Shown: positions 1-9,281 of the stretch, one piece after another
Layout: each line of letters begins with the position of its first letter
Position numbering within the stretch: position 1 is the stretch's first letter
Source: Xanthobacteraceae bacterium
GTDB taxonomy: Bacteria > Pseudomonadota > Alphaproteobacteria > Rhizobiales > Xanthobacteraceae
Length of the DNA: 40,024 nt
Direction: 5' to 3'
Assembly (NCBI GenBank): GCA_029239875.1
Contig: JARBUD010000039.1
Location: 1 to 40,024 of the forward strand
Notes under the pieces: model-generated
What the model saw: only the letters and a program-made list of their open reading frames with translations
Databases searched by the model: none
What the model was told of the DNA's origin: nothing
Position numbers and translations under genes: made by a program

Positions 1-534
1 CGCCGGCATCAGCAGCACATAGGGCTCGGTGAGCAGCGGCCAGCGCTCCAGCCCCTCGATCTCGTCGAGCGCGTCGGCGCCGACCAGCAGGTCGAGCTGA
101 CGCGTCAGCAGCGCCCCGGCATGGGCGGCGGTGAGGCCGGAGAGCAGCGAGACCTGCTCGGCCTTCTCGGCCAAAGCCCGCACCAGCGGCGCGATCAGCA
201 CGCGCGAGAGCGAATCCACGATGCCCGTGCGGATCAGCGGCAGCCGCGCCCGCTCGGCCTCGCGCAGCAGCGGCGCGATCTGCCGCGCCTCGGAGAGCAG
301 CGCGCTCGCCCGCTGGCGCAGTGCCCCGCCGGCGGCGGTGAGCGCCAGCGGCCGGGCACTGCGGTCGAACAGCGCGACGCCCATGCGCCGCTCCATCTCG
401 GCAACGGCCTGCGAGATCGCCGGCTGCGTCAGCCCGAGCCGGCGCGCCGCCTGCGCCATGGTGCCGACGTCGCAGACGGTGAGGAACAGCTCCAGCGAAC
501 GCAGGTCGAAGGGAAGGGTGTCGGGCTGTGCCAT
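1..534 (-). CDS. LysR-family transcriptional regulator, C-terminal part cut by the window edge
   Basis: Read on the minus strand from the ATG at 534-532, the frame stays open to base 1 (178 codons), so the 3' end lies outside the window. The N-terminus has the LysR winged helix-turn-helix: a QAARRLGLTQPAISQAVAEME segment is preceded by FDLRSLELFLTVCDVGTM and followed by an LFDR...LTAAG wing. The effector-binding domain begins after a linker near residue 90 and includes LLVGAD and EPYVLLMPA. The gene is divergent from mgdA, and a LysR-type dyad lies in the 103-base gap, so it is the obvious candidate activator of the mgd operon. The inducer cannot be read from the sequence. Family assignment is firm; the target is inferred from position. 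Confidence 0.9.
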   Translation of the reverse strand, partial: MAQPDTLPFDLRSLELFLTVCDVGTMAQAARRLGLTQPAISQAVAEMERRMGVALFDRSARPLALTAAGGALRQRASALLSEARQIAPLLREAERARLPLIRTGIVDSLSRVLIAPLVRALAEKAEQVSLLSGLTAAHAGALLTRQLDLLVGADALDEIEGLERWPLLTEPYVLLMPA

Positions 535-550
535 GGCGCCACTGGAGATT

Positions 551-565
551 ATAAGTGAAACTTAT
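551..565. promoter_or_regulatory. LysR-type operator dyad in the lysR-mgdA gap
   Basis: A perfect inverted repeat ATAAGT-GAA-ACTTAT contains the T-N11-A pattern (T552, A564) typical of LysR binding sites. It lies 17 bases upstream of the lysR start and about 73 bases before the mgdA start, in an AT-rich pocket of otherwise GC-rich DNA. It could serve both divergent genes. Confidence 0.65.
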
Positions 566-637
566 ATTATCAGCGGATCGGCTCTCGCCTATAGCTCTCA
601 GCCACATCCACGCCGATCCCGCCGAACACTGCTCCCG

Positions 638-1888
638 ATGCACTATTCCTGGCTCAGCATCCTCAAGAACGGCCTCACCGGGCAGAAGGGCTGGACGCCC
701 GCCTGGCGCGACGCCGCGCCCAAGCCTGCCTATGACGTGATCATCGTCGGCGGCGGCGGCCACGGGCTGGCGACGGCCTATTACCTCGCCAAGGTCCACG
801 GCATCCACAACGTGGCGGTGATCGAAAAGGGCTATATCGGCTCCGGCAATGCCGGGCGGAACACCACCATCATCCGCTCCAACTACCTGCTGCCGGGCAA
901 CGAGCCGTTCTACGAATGGTCGATGAAGCTCTGGGAAGGGCTGGAGCAGGAGCTGAACTACAACGCGATGGTCAGCCAGCGCGGCGTGCTCAACCTCTTC
1001 CATTCCGATGCCCAGCGCGACGCCTATGCGCGGCGCGGCAACGCCATGCGGCTCGCCGGCGTGGATTCCGAATTGCTCGACAGGCGGCAGGTGCGGGCCA
1101 TGTACCCGTTCCTCGACTTCGACAATGCCCGCTTCCCCGTCCATGGCGGCCTGCTCCAGCGCCGCGGCGGCACCGCCCGCCACGACGCGGTGGTCTGGGG
1201 CTATGCCCGCGCCGCCGACCGGCTCGGCGTCGACATCATCCAGAACTGCGAGGTCACGGGTTTCCTGCGCGAGGGCGACGCCATCGTCGGCGTCGAGACC
1301 TCCCGCGGGCCGATCCGTTCGGCCAAGGTCGGGCTCGCGGTCGCCGGCAATTCCTCGCGCGTGGCGCAGAAGGCCGGCCTTCGCCTGCCCATCGAGAGCC
1401 ACGTCCTGCAGGCCTTCGTCTCCGAGGGGCTAAAGCCGCTGATCGACGGTGTCGTCACCTTCGGCGCCGGGCACTTCTACATCTCGCAGTCCGACAAGGG
1501 CGGCCTCGTCTTCGGCGGCGACATCGACGGCTACAACTCGTACGCCCAGCGCGGCAATCTCCCCGTGGTCGAGGACGTCGCCGAGAGCGGCATGGCGCTG
1601 ATGCCGCGCATCGGCCGGCTGCGGCTGCTGCGCATGTGGGGCGGCATCATGGACATGTCGATGGACGGCTCGCCGATCATCGACCGCACGCCGGTGCCCG
1701 GCCTCTACCTCAATGCCGGCTGGTGCTATGGCGGCTTCAAGGCCACCCCGGCCTCCGGCTGGTGCTTCGCGCATCTTCTGGCGAAGGACGAATTCCACGA
1801 CGTCGGCGGCGCCTACCGGCTCGACCGCTTCCGCACCGGCCATCTCATCGACGAGAAGGGAGTCGGCGCCCAGCCGAACCTGCACTGA
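638..1888 (+). CDS. mgdA: N-methylglutamate dehydrogenase subunit A (sarcosine oxidase beta-like)
   Basis: This 416-residue flavoprotein is homologous to SoxB of heterotetrameric sarcosine oxidase. Because mgs and gmaS genes lie in the same cluster, it is better read as MgdA, which oxidises N-methylglutamate to glutamate plus a C1 unit. The Rossmann FAD motif DVIIVGGGGHG lies near residues 32-42. The segment around RHDAVVWGYARAA includes His182, which corresponds by motif to the histidine that covalently carries FMN in SoxB. The open frame extends back to 131, but that part overlaps the divergent lysR; the ATG at 638 (MHYSWLSILKNGL) matches the family N-terminus and length of about 405-417. 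The stop overlaps the mgdB start by one base. Without the mgs/gmaS context it would be called soxB. Confidence 0.9.
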   Translation: MHYSWLSILKNGLTGQKGWTPAWRDAAPKPAYDVIIVGGGGHGLATAYYLAKVHGIHNVAVIEKGYIGSGNAGRNTTIIRSNYLLPGNEPFYEWSMKLWEGLEQELNYNAMVSQRGVLNLFHSDAQRDAYARRGNAMRLAGVDSELLDRRQVRAMYPFLDFDNARFPVHGGLLQRRGGTARHDAVVWGYARAADRLGVDIIQNCEVTGFLREGDAIVGVETSRGPIRSAKVGLAVAGNSSRVAQKAGLRLPIESHVLQAFVSEGLKPLIDGVVTFGAGHFYISQSDKGGLVFGGDIDGYNSYAQRGNLPVVEDVAESGMALMPRIGRLRLLRMWGGIMDMSMDGSPIIDRTPVPGLYLNAGWCYGGFKATPASGWCFAHLLAKDEFHDVGGAYRLDRFRTGHLIDEKGVGAQPNLH

Positions 1889-2172
1889 TGCGCATTCCCT
1901 GCCCCTATTGCGGCGAGCGCGACGCCCACGAGTTCGCCTATCTCGGCGACGCCACGCTCACGCGGCCCGACCCCGCCGCCGAGGACGCTGAAGCGCGCTT
2001 CCACGATTACGTCTATCTGCGCGACAACCCGGCCGGCGCGCACGTTGAATGGTGGTACCACGCCAATGGCTGCCGCCAGTGGCTGAAGGTCGAGCGCGAC
2101 ACCCGCACCCATGCCATCGCCGCCGCCCGCGCCGCGCGCGAGGCCGACACGCCTGCGGGAGACGCCGCATGA
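1888..2172 (+). CDS. mgdB: N-methylglutamate dehydrogenase subunit B (sarcosine oxidase delta-like)
   Basis: This 94-residue protein is homologous to SoxD, the small zinc subunit of heterotetrameric sarcosine oxidase. CPYCG near the start, together with a later histidine and cysteine, gives C5, C8, H58 and C62. This reproduces the zinc-ligand spacing of SoxD with a one-residue offset. The ARFHDYVYLRDNPAGAH-EWWYH stretch is also characteristic. The start codon shares one base with the mgdA stop, and the stop overlaps the mgdC ATG by four bases, so translation is probably coupled. It is expected to be structural, packing against the large alpha-like subunit. Confidence 0.9.
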   Translation: MRIPCPYCGERDAHEFAYLGDATLTRPDPAAEDAEARFHDYVYLRDNPAGAHVEWWYHANGCRQWLKVERDTRTHAIAAARAAREADTPAGDAA

Positions 2173-5150
2173 GCCGCGCCCAGCGCAATCGCCTGGAGGC
2201 AGGCGGCCTCGTCGACCGCTCACAGGTGCTCGACTTCTCCTTTGACGGCAAGCGCTACCGCGGCCATGCCGGCGACACGCTGGCCTCCGCGCTGCTGGCG
2301 AACGGCGTGCGCCTCGTCGGCCGCTCCTTCAAATATCACCGCCCGCGCGGCATCTTCTCCGCCGGCGCGGAGGAGCCGAGCGCGCTCGTCGAGCTGCGCG
2401 ACGGCGGCCGGCGCGAGCCCAACACCCGCGCCACCGTCGCCGAGCTCTATGACGGGCTGGAAGCGACCAGCCAGAACCGCTGGCCTTCGCTCGGCCTCGA
2501 CGTGCTCAGCATGAACCGGCTCGTCGCGCCCTTCCTCGGCGCCGGCTTCTACTACAAGACCTTCATGTGGCCGGCGAAGGCGTGGGAGAAGCTCTACGAG
2601 CCCTTCATCCGCCGCGCCGCCGGCCTTGGCCGCGCCGCGGAAGGCACGGACCCCGACCATTACGAGAAGGCGACCACCTTCTGCGACGTGCTGGTGATCG
2701 GCGCCGGCCCGGCCGGGCTGATGGCGGCGCTCGCCGCCGGGCGCACCGGCGCCCGCGTCATCCTCGCCGACGAGGACTTCCTACCCGGCGGGCGGCTCAA
2801 CGCCGAGGTCCACGAGATCGGTGGCCAGCAGGGCGCCGCCTACGCGGCCCATGTCGCCGCCGAACTGGCGAGCCTGCCCAATGTACGGGTCATGACCCGC
2901 ACCACCGTGTTCGGCGTCTATGACGGCGGCACCTATGGCGCGCTGGAGAAGGTCAACGACCATCTGCGGGTGCCGTCGCCCTTCCAGCCGCGCCACAGGT
3001 TCTGGCGCATCGTCGCACGGCGCGCCGTGCTGGCGGCCGGCGCCACCGAGCGGCCCATCGTGTTCGGCGGCAATGACCGGCCGGGCGTGATGCTGGCCGG
3101 CGCGGTCGGCACCTATGTGCAGCGCTTCGCTGTGCGGCCCGGCCGGCACGTTGCGCTCTTCGCCAATAACGATGCCGCCTGGCGCGGCATGCTGGCGGCG
3201 CAGGCGGCCGGCGCCAATGTCGAGGCCATCGTCGATGTGCGCGGCGACGTTGCCTCAGTGCTGACCGAGGCTGCGAAGGCGAAGGACATCCGCGTCTTCA
3301 CCGGCGCGCGCGTAATCGCCACCCACGGCAAGAAGCTGCGCACCATCGACGTCGCCTCCGCGGAGCGCGGACACGAACGGCTCTATATCGACACGCTTGC
3401 CGTCTCCGGCGGCTGGTCGCCCGCCGTCCATCTCACCTGTCATCACGGCGGCAGGCCGGTATGGAACGAAGCCGTCGCCGCCTTCGTGCCCGGCGCCACG
3501 CCGCCCGGCCTCAGCGTCGCCGGCGCGGCGAATGGCAGCTTCGCCCTGGGCGCCATCCTGAAGGAAGGCGCGCAGCAGGGCGCCGAGGCCGCGGAAGCGC
3601 TCGGCTTCCCGGTGCCGCCGCTCGACGTGCCGCATACGAGCGAGGAGAGCACGGCCCTCCAGCCCTTCTGGCATGTGGCGGATTCGAAGGGCGCCGCCTT
3701 CGTCGACCTGCAAAACGACGTCACCGCCAAGGATGTCGGCATCGCCCACCGGGAGGGCTTCCGCTCGGTCGAGCACCTGAAGCGCTACACCACGCTCGGC
3801 ATGGCGACCGACCAGGGCCGCACCTCCAACGTCACCGGCCTGGCCATCATGGCCGAGCTGACCGGCGCTTCCATCGCCGAGACCGGCACGACGATCTTCC
3901 GCCCGCCTTATACGCCCGTCTCGCTGGGCGCGCTGGCCGGGCACCATCGGGGCAAGGATTTCCGCCCGGTCCGGCTCACGCCGACGCATGAATGGGCGGC
4001 GAAGCTCGGCGCGGTGTTCGTCGAGACCGGCCCGTGGCTACGCGCGCAATATTTCCCGCGCAAGGGCGAGAAGGACTGGCTGGAGACGGTCACCCGCGAG
4101 GTGAAGGCGGTGCGCTCCTCGGTCGGCCTCATCGACGTGTCGACCTTCGGCAAGATCGACCTGCAGGGTCCCGACGTCGGCACCTTCCTCGACCGCGTCT
4201 ACATCAACACCTTCTCGACGCTTGCCGTCGGCAAGGCGCGCTACGGCGTCATGCTGCGCGAGGACGGCATGGTGATGGACGACGGCACCACCGCAAGGCT
4301 GGCACCCGAGCACTATGTGATGACCACGACCACGGCGAATGCCGCCAAGGTCTACCAGCATCTCGAATTCTGCCTGCAGGTGTTGTGGCCGGAGCTCGAC
4401 GTCTCGCTCGCCTCGGTCTCCGAGCACTGGGCGCAGATCGCCATCGCCGGCCCGGTCGCGCGCACCGTGCTGTCCCGCGTCGTCGACAAGGACGTCGATG
4501 TCTCCGATGCCGCCCTGCCCTTCATGGGCGCGATCGAGGGCACGGTGATGGGCGGCGTGAAGGCGCGCCTCTTCCGCCTCTCCTTCTCCGGCGAGCTCGG
4601 CTACGAGATCGCCGTGCCGGCCCGGCAGGGCGCGAAGCTGGCGCAGGCATTGATGGAGGCCGGCCACGAATACGGCATCACCCCTTACGGCACCGAGGCA
4701 CTCGGCGTGATGCGCATCGAGAAGGGCCATGTCTCCGGCAACGAATTGTCCGGCCAGACCACGGCCGGCGATCTCGGCCTCGGCCGCATGGCCTCACCTA
4801 AGAAGGACTATATCGGCCGCGTCATGGCCGGGCGGGCGGGCCTGATCGATCCCGACCGCCCGAGCCTCGTCGGCTTCAAGCCGGCGGACCGCACCAAGCG
4901 CCTACGGGCGGGGGCGCATTTCCTCGGTCTCGGCGCGCCCGCCGACATGGCGCATGACGAGGGCTACATGACCTCGGTCGCCTATTCGCCGCATCTCGGC
5001 CACTGGATCGGCCTCGGTCTCCTCAAGGGAGGCGCGAAGCGCGTCGGCGACCGGGTGCGCGCCTATGACCCGGTGCGCGGCGAGGAATTTGAGCTAGAGG
5101 TCTGCGCGCCAGGCTTCATCGATCCGCAAGGGGAGCGTCTGCGTGGCTGA
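2169..5150 (+). CDS. mgdC: N-methylglutamate dehydrogenase subunit C (sarcosine oxidase alpha-like)
   Basis: This 993-residue protein matches the usual SoxA length of about 1000. It begins with a degenerate ferredoxin-like region (residues about 15-100, with GRSFKYHRPRG). An NAD/FAD-binding region follows, with DVLVIGAGPAG near residue 172 and a second nucleotide-binding half. From about residue 610 to the end it is a GcvT-type folate-binding domain. In the family, this domain accepts the oxidised methyl group on tetrahydrofolate to give 5,10-methylene-THF, which links directly to folD and purU downstream. The ATG at 2169 overlaps the mgdB stop (ATGA). The frame opens earlier, at 2049, but that part lies within mgdB. 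Substrate assignment to N-methylglutamate rests on the mgs/gmaS context. Confidence 0.9.
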   Translation: MSRAQRNRLEAGGLVDRSQVLDFSFDGKRYRGHAGDTLASALLANGVRLVGRSFKYHRPRGIFSAGAEEPSALVELRDGGRREPNTRATVAELYDGLEATSQNRWPSLGLDVLSMNRLVAPFLGAGFYYKTFMWPAKAWEKLYEPFIRRAAGLGRAAEGTDPDHYEKATTFCDVLVIGAGPAGLMAALAAGRTGARVILADEDFLPGGRLNAEVHEIGGQQGAAYAAHVAAELASLPNVRVMTRTTVFGVYDGGTYGALEKVNDHLRVPSPFQPRHRFWRIVARRAVLAAGATERPIVFGGNDRPGVMLAGAVGTYVQRFAVRPGRHVALFANNDAAWRGMLAAQAAGANVEAIVDVRGDVASVLTEAAKAKDIRVFTGARVIATHGKKLRTIDVASAERGHERLYIDTLAVSGGWSPAVHLTCHHGGRPVWNEAVAAFVPGATPPGLSVAGAANGSFALGAILKEGAQQGAEAAEALGFPVPPLDVPHTSEESTALQPFWHVADSKGAAFVDLQNDVTAKDVGIAHREGFRSVEHLKRYTTLGMATDQGRTSNVTGLAIMAELTGASIAETGTTIFRPPYTPVSLGALAGHHRGKDFRPVRLTPTHEWAAKLGAVFVETGPWLRAQYFPRKGEKDWLETVTREVKAVRSSVGLIDVSTFGKIDLQGPDVGTFLDRVYINTFSTLAVGKARYGVMLREDGMVMDDGTTARLAPEHYVMTTTTANAAKVYQHLEFCLQVLWPELDVSLASVSEHWAQIAIAGPVARTVLSRVVDKDVDVSDAALPFMGAIEGTVMGGVKARLFRLSFSGELGYEIAVPARQGAKLAQALMEAGHEYGITPYGTEALGVMRIEKGHVSGNELSGQTTAGDLGLGRMASPKKDYIGRVMAGRAGLIDPDRPSLVGFKPADRTKRLRAGAHFLGLGAPADMAHDEGYMTSVAYSPHLGHWIGLGLLKGGAKRVGDRVRAYDPVRGEEFELEVCAPGFIDPQGERLRG

Positions 5151-5766
5151 CCGTTCGTCTCACGACCCTCTCGCCGGGATCGCCTTCGACCGGCTGCCGC
5201 CGGCCGGCGCCTATGGCGCCCCGGGCGAGCCGGGCGTGGTGGCCTCGACCGCCGAGCCGTTCGTCGCCCTCGTCCTCGCCCGGCCGGGCAAGGCGGCGAG
5301 CGTGGTCGACCGGCTGCACCGCGCCTTCTCGGTCGCGCTGGCGGACCGCCCGCACGCCGCCATCGAGGGCAACACCACCGTCATTGGCACGGCGCCGGGC
5401 CGCTTCCTCGTGCTGTCGCGCACCGATGCCGACCTCTTCGGCACGCTGCGCGCCATCCTCGGCACCGACGCCACGGTGACAGAGCAAAGCGACGGCTATG
5501 TCACCTTTGATGTCACCGGTGACAGGGTGTCGGACGTGCTCGCCAAGGGAGCGTTGATAGACCTCGATCCTGTCGCCTTCCATGTGGGCGACGCTGTCAC
5601 CACCGTCATCGCCCATATCGGCGTCACCCTGTGGCGAAGCGGCGAGAAGAGCTGGCGCGTGCTGGTGGGGCGCAGCTACGAGGCGAGCTTCACCCGCTTC
5701 CTCATCGCCAGCGCCGCCGAATACGGTCTGCGTCTGGAAAACAAAGGGTCCGAGGGACGAGGTTGA
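5143..5766 (+). CDS. mgdD: N-methylglutamate dehydrogenase subunit D (sarcosine oxidase gamma-like)
   Basis: This 207-residue protein corresponds to SoxG, the gamma subunit, which has a GcvT-like fold without catalytic function of its own. Recognisable segments are [24 protein letters not shown] and [25 protein letters not shown] near the C-terminus. The start is a GTG at 5143 that overlaps the mgdC stop by eight bases, which fits coupled translation, with GGGGAG just upstream at 5130-5135. It is the last of the four mgd genes; purU follows after 79 bases. Confidence 0.87.
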   Translation: MADRSSHDPLAGIAFDRLPPAGAYGAPGEPGVVASTAEPFVALVLARPGKAASVVDRLHRAFSVALADRPHAAIEGNTTVIGTAPGRFLVLSRTDADLFGTLRAILGTDATVTEQSDGYVTFDVTGDRVSDVLAKGALIDLDPVAFHVGDAVTTVIAHIGVTLWRSGEKSWRVLVGRSYEASFTRFLIASAAEYGLRLENKGSEGRG

Positions 5767-5845
5767 AGGCGGCGCGCCGCGCGCTTCCCCTGACACCTCA
5801 TCTCCCGTAAAACCCGCGCCGCCGGCGCCGCGACGAGACGATCCC

Positions 5846-6715
5846 ATGACCCAGACCACCGAACCCTACGTCCTTACCCTCTCCTGCCCCGATCGCCCGG
5901 GCATTGTCGCCACGGTGGCCAGCTTCCTGTTCGAGCGCGGCAGCAACATCCTGGAAGCTCAGCAGTTCGACGACACGGAGACCGGGCGCTTCTTCATGCG
6001 CGTCGTGTTCGACCGCGCTGCCGATTCCGGGTCCATCGCGGAGCTGAAGGCGGAATTCGAGGCGGTGGCCGAGAAGTTCGCGCTGAACTGGCGCCTGCGC
6101 GGGCGCAACCAGAAGCGCCGCGTGATGCTGCTGGTCTCCAAGTTCGACCATTGCCTCGCCGACCTGCTCTATCGCTGGCGCATCGGCGAGATCCCGATGG
6201 AGATCGCCGGCATCATCGCCAACTACCCGCGCGAGACCTACGCCCATCTCGATTTCGCGGATATCCCGTTCCATTATTTGCCGGTCACCAAGCAGACCAA
6301 GATGGAGCAGGAAGCCCAGCTCTGGGAACTGTTCCAGAAGTCCGGCGCCGAGGTGGCAGTGCTCGCCCGCTACATGCAGGTGCTTTCGGATGGGCTGTCG
6401 GCCAAGCTTTCCGGGCGCTGCATCAACATCCACCACTCCTTCCTGCCCGGCTTCAAGGGCGCCAAGCCCTATCACCAGGCGCATGAGCGCGGGGTGAAGC
6501 TGATCGGCGCCACCGCCCATTACGTCACCTCCGACCTCGACGAAGGGCCGATCATCGAGCAGGATGTGGAGCGCATCAGTCACCAGGACACCGCTGATGA
6601 CCTCGTGCGCAAAGGCCGCGACATCGAGCGCCGCGTGCTCGCCCGCGCGCTGGCCTGGCACCTCGACGACCGGGTGCTGCTAAACGGCCATCGCACCGTC
6701 GTTTTCCGCGACTGA
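5846..6715 (+). CDS. purU: formyltetrahydrofolate deformylase
   Basis: This 289-residue protein hydrolyses 10-formyl-THF to formate and THF. An N-terminal ACT domain ([20 protein letters not shown], residues about 7-85) is followed by a formyltransferase-fold domain with [20 protein letters not shown] and a DEGPIIEQD segment, which carry the Asn-His-Asp catalytic signature. The frame extends back to 5582, but the ATG at 5846 gives the family length and N-terminus. Next to mgdABCD, its role is more likely to release formate and recycle THF during methylamine oxidation than to balance purine synthesis. folD starts 10 bases after its stop. Confidence 0.95.
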   Translation: MTQTTEPYVLTLSCPDRPGIVATVASFLFERGSNILEAQQFDDTETGRFFMRVVFDRAADSGSIAELKAEFEAVAEKFALNWRLRGRNQKRRVMLLVSKFDHCLADLLYRWRIGEIPMEIAGIIANYPRETYAHLDFADIPFHYLPVTKQTKMEQEAQLWELFQKSGAEVAVLARYMQVLSDGLSAKLSGRCINIHHSFLPGFKGAKPYHQAHERGVKLIGATAHYVTSDLDEGPIIEQDVERISHQDTADDLVRKGRDIERRVLARALAWHLDDRVLLNGHRTVVFRD

Positions 6716-6725
6716 GGGGGCGAAA

Positions 6726-7598
6726 ATGGTCGAGACCCGGATCATCGACGGCAAGGCCTTCGCCGAGAATCTGCGAAAGCGCGTGGCCAGCGATGTCACC
6801 GCCTTCCACGCCGCAACCGGCGTAACACCAGGACTCGCGGTGGTGCTGGTCGGCGAGGACCCGGCCAGCTCGGTCTATGTGCGCAACAAGGGCAAGCAGA
6901 CCGTGGAGGCCGGCATGGCCTCCATCGAGCACAAGCTGCCGGCCACGACCAGCCAGGCCGAGCTGCTGGCGCTGATCGCCACGCTCAACACGGAAAAGGA
7001 AGTGCACGGCATCCTCGTGCAGCTTCCCTTGCCCGCTCACATCGACGCGCAGGCGGTTCTGTCCACCATCGACCCGGCCAAGGACGTCGACGGCTTTCAT
7101 GTGGTTAACGCCGGCCGGCTCACCGTCGGCCTCGACGCGCTGGTGCCCTGCACGCCGCTCGGCTGCGTGATGCTGCTGAAGGACCAGCTCGGCTCGCTCG
7201 CCGGGCTGGAAGCCGTGGTGGTCGGGCGCTCCAACATCGTCGGCAAGCCGCTGGCGCAGCTTCTGCTGCGCGAGGACTGCACCGTCACCGTCGCCCATTC
7301 GCGCACCCGCGACCTCCCCGAGGTATGCCGGCGCGCCGACATCCTCATCGGCGCGGTCGGTCGGCCGGAGATGATCCGCGGCGACTGGATCAAGCCGGGC
7401 GCGACAGTGATCGACGTCGGCATCAACCGGGTGACCCTTGCCGACGGGAAGCACCGGCTGGTGGGCGACGTGGCCTTCGAGGAAGCGCAGGGCATCGCCG
7501 GCGCCATCACCCCGGTCCCCGGCGGCGTCGGCCCGATGACCATCGCCTGCCTGCTGGCGAACACGCTAACGGCGGCGAAGCGGCAGGTGGAGGCGTAG
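6726..7598 (+). CDS. folD: methylene-THF dehydrogenase / methenyl-THF cyclohydrolase
   Basis: This 290-residue bifunctional enzyme interconverts 5,10-methylene-THF, 5,10-methenyl-THF and 10-formyl-THF, normally with NADP. Visible signatures are [10 protein letters not shown] (catalytic Tyr and Lys), VQLPLP, DVDGFH, the cofactor-binding [18 protein letters not shown] near residue 160, and the C-terminal PGGVGPMT. The ATG at 6726 lies 10 bases after purU. In this operon it takes the methylene-THF made by MgdC and feeds PurU. A palindromic repeat (family A) follows the stop and separates it from the convergent sthA. Confidence 0.96.
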   Translation: MVETRIIDGKAFAENLRKRVASDVTAFHAATGVTPGLAVVLVGEDPASSVYVRNKGKQTVEAGMASIEHKLPATTSQAELLALIATLNTEKEVHGILVQLPLPAHIDAQAVLSTIDPAKDVDGFHVVNAGRLTVGLDALVPCTPLGCVMLLKDQLGSLAGLEAVVVGRSNIVGKPLAQLLLREDCTVTVAHSRTRDLPEVCRRADILIGAVGRPEMIRGDWIKPGATVIDVGINRVTLADGKHRLVGDVAFEEAQGIAGAITPVPGGVGPMTIACLLANTLTAAKRQVEA

Positions 7599-7617
7599 AA
7601 CGCCCGCTCTGACGAGC

Positions 7618-7718
7618 ATCCTTCGAGGCCCGGCTTGCGGCCGGGCACCTCAGGATGAGGTTGCTCTTTGAAATGGACCTCATCCTGAGGTGCGAGCCGA
7701 AGGCGAGCCTCGAAGGAT
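7618..7718. repeat. Palindromic intergenic repeat, family A copy 1
   Basis: A 101-base imperfect palindrome. The outer arms are ATCCTTCGAGGC and its complement; inner arms are CACCTCAGGATGAGGT and ACCTCATCCTGAGGTG, around a short AT-richer loop. It fills the gap between convergent folD and sthA and could form a long hairpin acting as a bidirectional terminator. Copies 2 and 3 are at 9982 and 26099. Confidence 0.85.
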
Positions 7719-7742
7719 AGTAAAGCCGATGACGGCTTCTCC

Positions 7743-9137
7743 TCACCCCCGCGGCATGCGGTTCCAGGCGTCGAGGCCGGCGATCTTGTAGGCCTCGGCC
7801 AGCGTCGGGTAGTTGAACGTGTTCTCGATGAAATAGTCGATCGTGCCCTTCAGGTTCAGCACCGCTTGGCCGATATGGATCAGCTCGGTGGCGCCCTCGC
7901 CGACGATGTGCACCCCGAGCAGACGGCGCGTCTTCACCGAGAAGATCATCTTCATCATGCCGGTGCTCAGCCCCATGATGTGGCCGCGCGAGGTCTCGCG
8001 GAAGCGGGCGATGCCGCATTCATAGGGGATCTCGCGCTTGCGCACCTCCTCCTCGCTCATGCCGACCGTCGACATCTCCGGCACCGAATAGATGCCATAG
8101 GGGAAGAATTCCGGCGGCGGCGGCGGCTCCAGGCCGAAGGCATGGCAGGCGGCGACGCGGCCCTGCTCCATCGAGGTGGAGGCGAGGCTGGGGAAGCCGA
8201 TGACGTCGCCCGCCGCATAGATGTGCGGCACCTCGGTCTGTAGCGTCTTCGGTTCGACCTTGAGCCGCCCACGATGGTCGACGGTGAGGCCCGCTGCCTC
8301 CAGGTTCAACCGGTCGGTGGCGCCGACGCGGCCAGCGGCGAAGAGCAGCATGTCGGCCTGCACAGTGCGTCCGTCGGCCAGCTTGCAGATCGGGCGCTCG
8401 TCAGGGCCGAGGGTGATCGAGGTAACGGATGCTCCGAGGCGCAGACCGACATTGCGGTCGCGCAGTTCGTGCGTGAACTCCTCGATCAGCTCCTTGTCGA
8501 TGAAGTCGAGGAAACTCGCGCGGGGCTCGATCAGCGTCACCGCGACATCCAGCGCGCTGAAGATCGTCGCGTATTCCACCCCGATCACCCCGGCGCCGAT
8601 CACCGCCAGGCTGCGCGGCAGCTTCGGCAGGTCGACGATCTCGTCGCTGTCGAACACGGTCATGCCGTTGAACGGCACGTAGTCCGGCCGAAACGGCTTG
8701 GTGCCGACGGCGATGAGGATATTCGCGCCTGTCACCGTCTCGATCTCGCCGGTCTCGCCGGTGATCTCGATGGTGTGGGGATCGAGGAAGCGCGCCTCGC
8801 CGCGCGCGTTCTTCACCCCGTTGCGGGCGAACTGATGCTCGAGCACCTCGACCTCGTGGTCGAGCGTCTTGTGCAGGCGCGCCATCAGGTCACCGGCGCC
8901 GATGTCCTGCTTCACCCGGTAGGCGCGCCCGTAGAAGCCGCGCTCGCGCCAGCCGGAGAGGTTCAGCACTGTCTCGCGCAGCGTCTTCGAGGGGATGGTG
9001 CCGGTATGGACCGAGACGCCGCCGACGCGGCGGCCTTTCTCGATCACCAGCACCGACTTGCCGATCTTGGCGGACTGCACGGCGGCGCGGCGCCCGGAGG
9101 GACCGCTGCCGATGACAATCATGTCGTAGTCGTACAT
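7743..9137 (-). CDS. sthA: Si-specific soluble NAD(P)+ transhydrogenase
   Basis: This 464-residue cytoplasmic flavoprotein transfers hydride between NADPH and NAD+. The FAD motif is at residues 10-15 (GSGPSG), the second nucleotide-binding motif is VIGAGVIGVEYA, and the C-terminal dimerisation domain ends in TFNYPTLAEAYKIAGLDAWNR. The motif GGVSVHTGTIPSK has Ser42 and Thr47 where disulfide reductases have the redox-active cysteine pair, which supports SthA over lipoamide dehydrogenase or glutathione reductase. The start is MYDYDMIVIG at 9137; the open frame continues further upstream but without family similarity. It is convergent with folD and divergent from the XRE regulator. It plausibly converts NADPH made by FolD to NADH. 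Confidence 0.93.
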   Translation of the reverse strand: MYDYDMIVIGSGPSGRRAAVQSAKIGKSVLVIEKGRRVGGVSVHTGTIPSKTLRETVLNLSGWRERGFYGRAYRVKQDIGAGDLMARLHKTLDHEVEVLEHQFARNGVKNARGEARFLDPHTIEITGETGEIETVTGANILIAVGTKPFRPDYVPFNGMTVFDSDEIVDLPKLPRSLAVIGAGVIGVEYATIFSALDVAVTLIEPRASFLDFIDKELIEEFTHELRDRNVGLRLGASVTSITLGPDERPICKLADGRTVQADMLLFAAGRVGATDRLNLEAAGLTVDHRGRLKVEPKTLQTEVPHIYAAGDVIGFPSLASTSMEQGRVAACHAFGLEPPPPPEFFPYGIYSVPEMSTVGMSEEEVRKREIPYECGIARFRETSRGHIMGLSTGMMKMIFSVKTRRLLGVHIVGEGATELIHIGQAVLNLKGTIDYFIENTFNYPTLAEAYKIAGLDAWNRMPRG

Positions 9138-9281
9138 GGAGGACGCCGAACCTTGGGGCAGCAGGATTGCCGTCCATCGATGCACGATGAATGCCAAGCT
9201 TCGATGACGGTCGGCTGCTACCGGAGGCTTGGCTTTTGCCGGCGAAAGCGCTCCCATGGTCCGGTCGCAGGGAGAGCAGAC

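Noticed and set aside
5511..5524. Perfect 14-base palindrome TGTCACCGGTGACA inside mgdD
   Set aside because: It lies within conserved coding sequence (VTGDR) and has no neighbouring promoter; taken as chance.
638..5766. Calling the first four genes soxBDAG (sarcosine oxidase)
   Set aside because: The subunit families are the same, but mgsABC and gmaS in the same locus point to N-methylglutamate dehydrogenase. True sarcosine use cannot be fully excluded by sequence alone.
9193..9233. Inverted repeat GCCAAGC / GCTTGGC in the sthA-XRE gap
   Set aside because: Only 7 bases per arm with a 27-base loop; too weak to call an operator.
8274..9281. Upstream part of the long plus-strand frame ending in the XRE gene
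   Set aside because: It is antisense to sthA and has no similarity of its own; only the part from about 9282 is a real gene.
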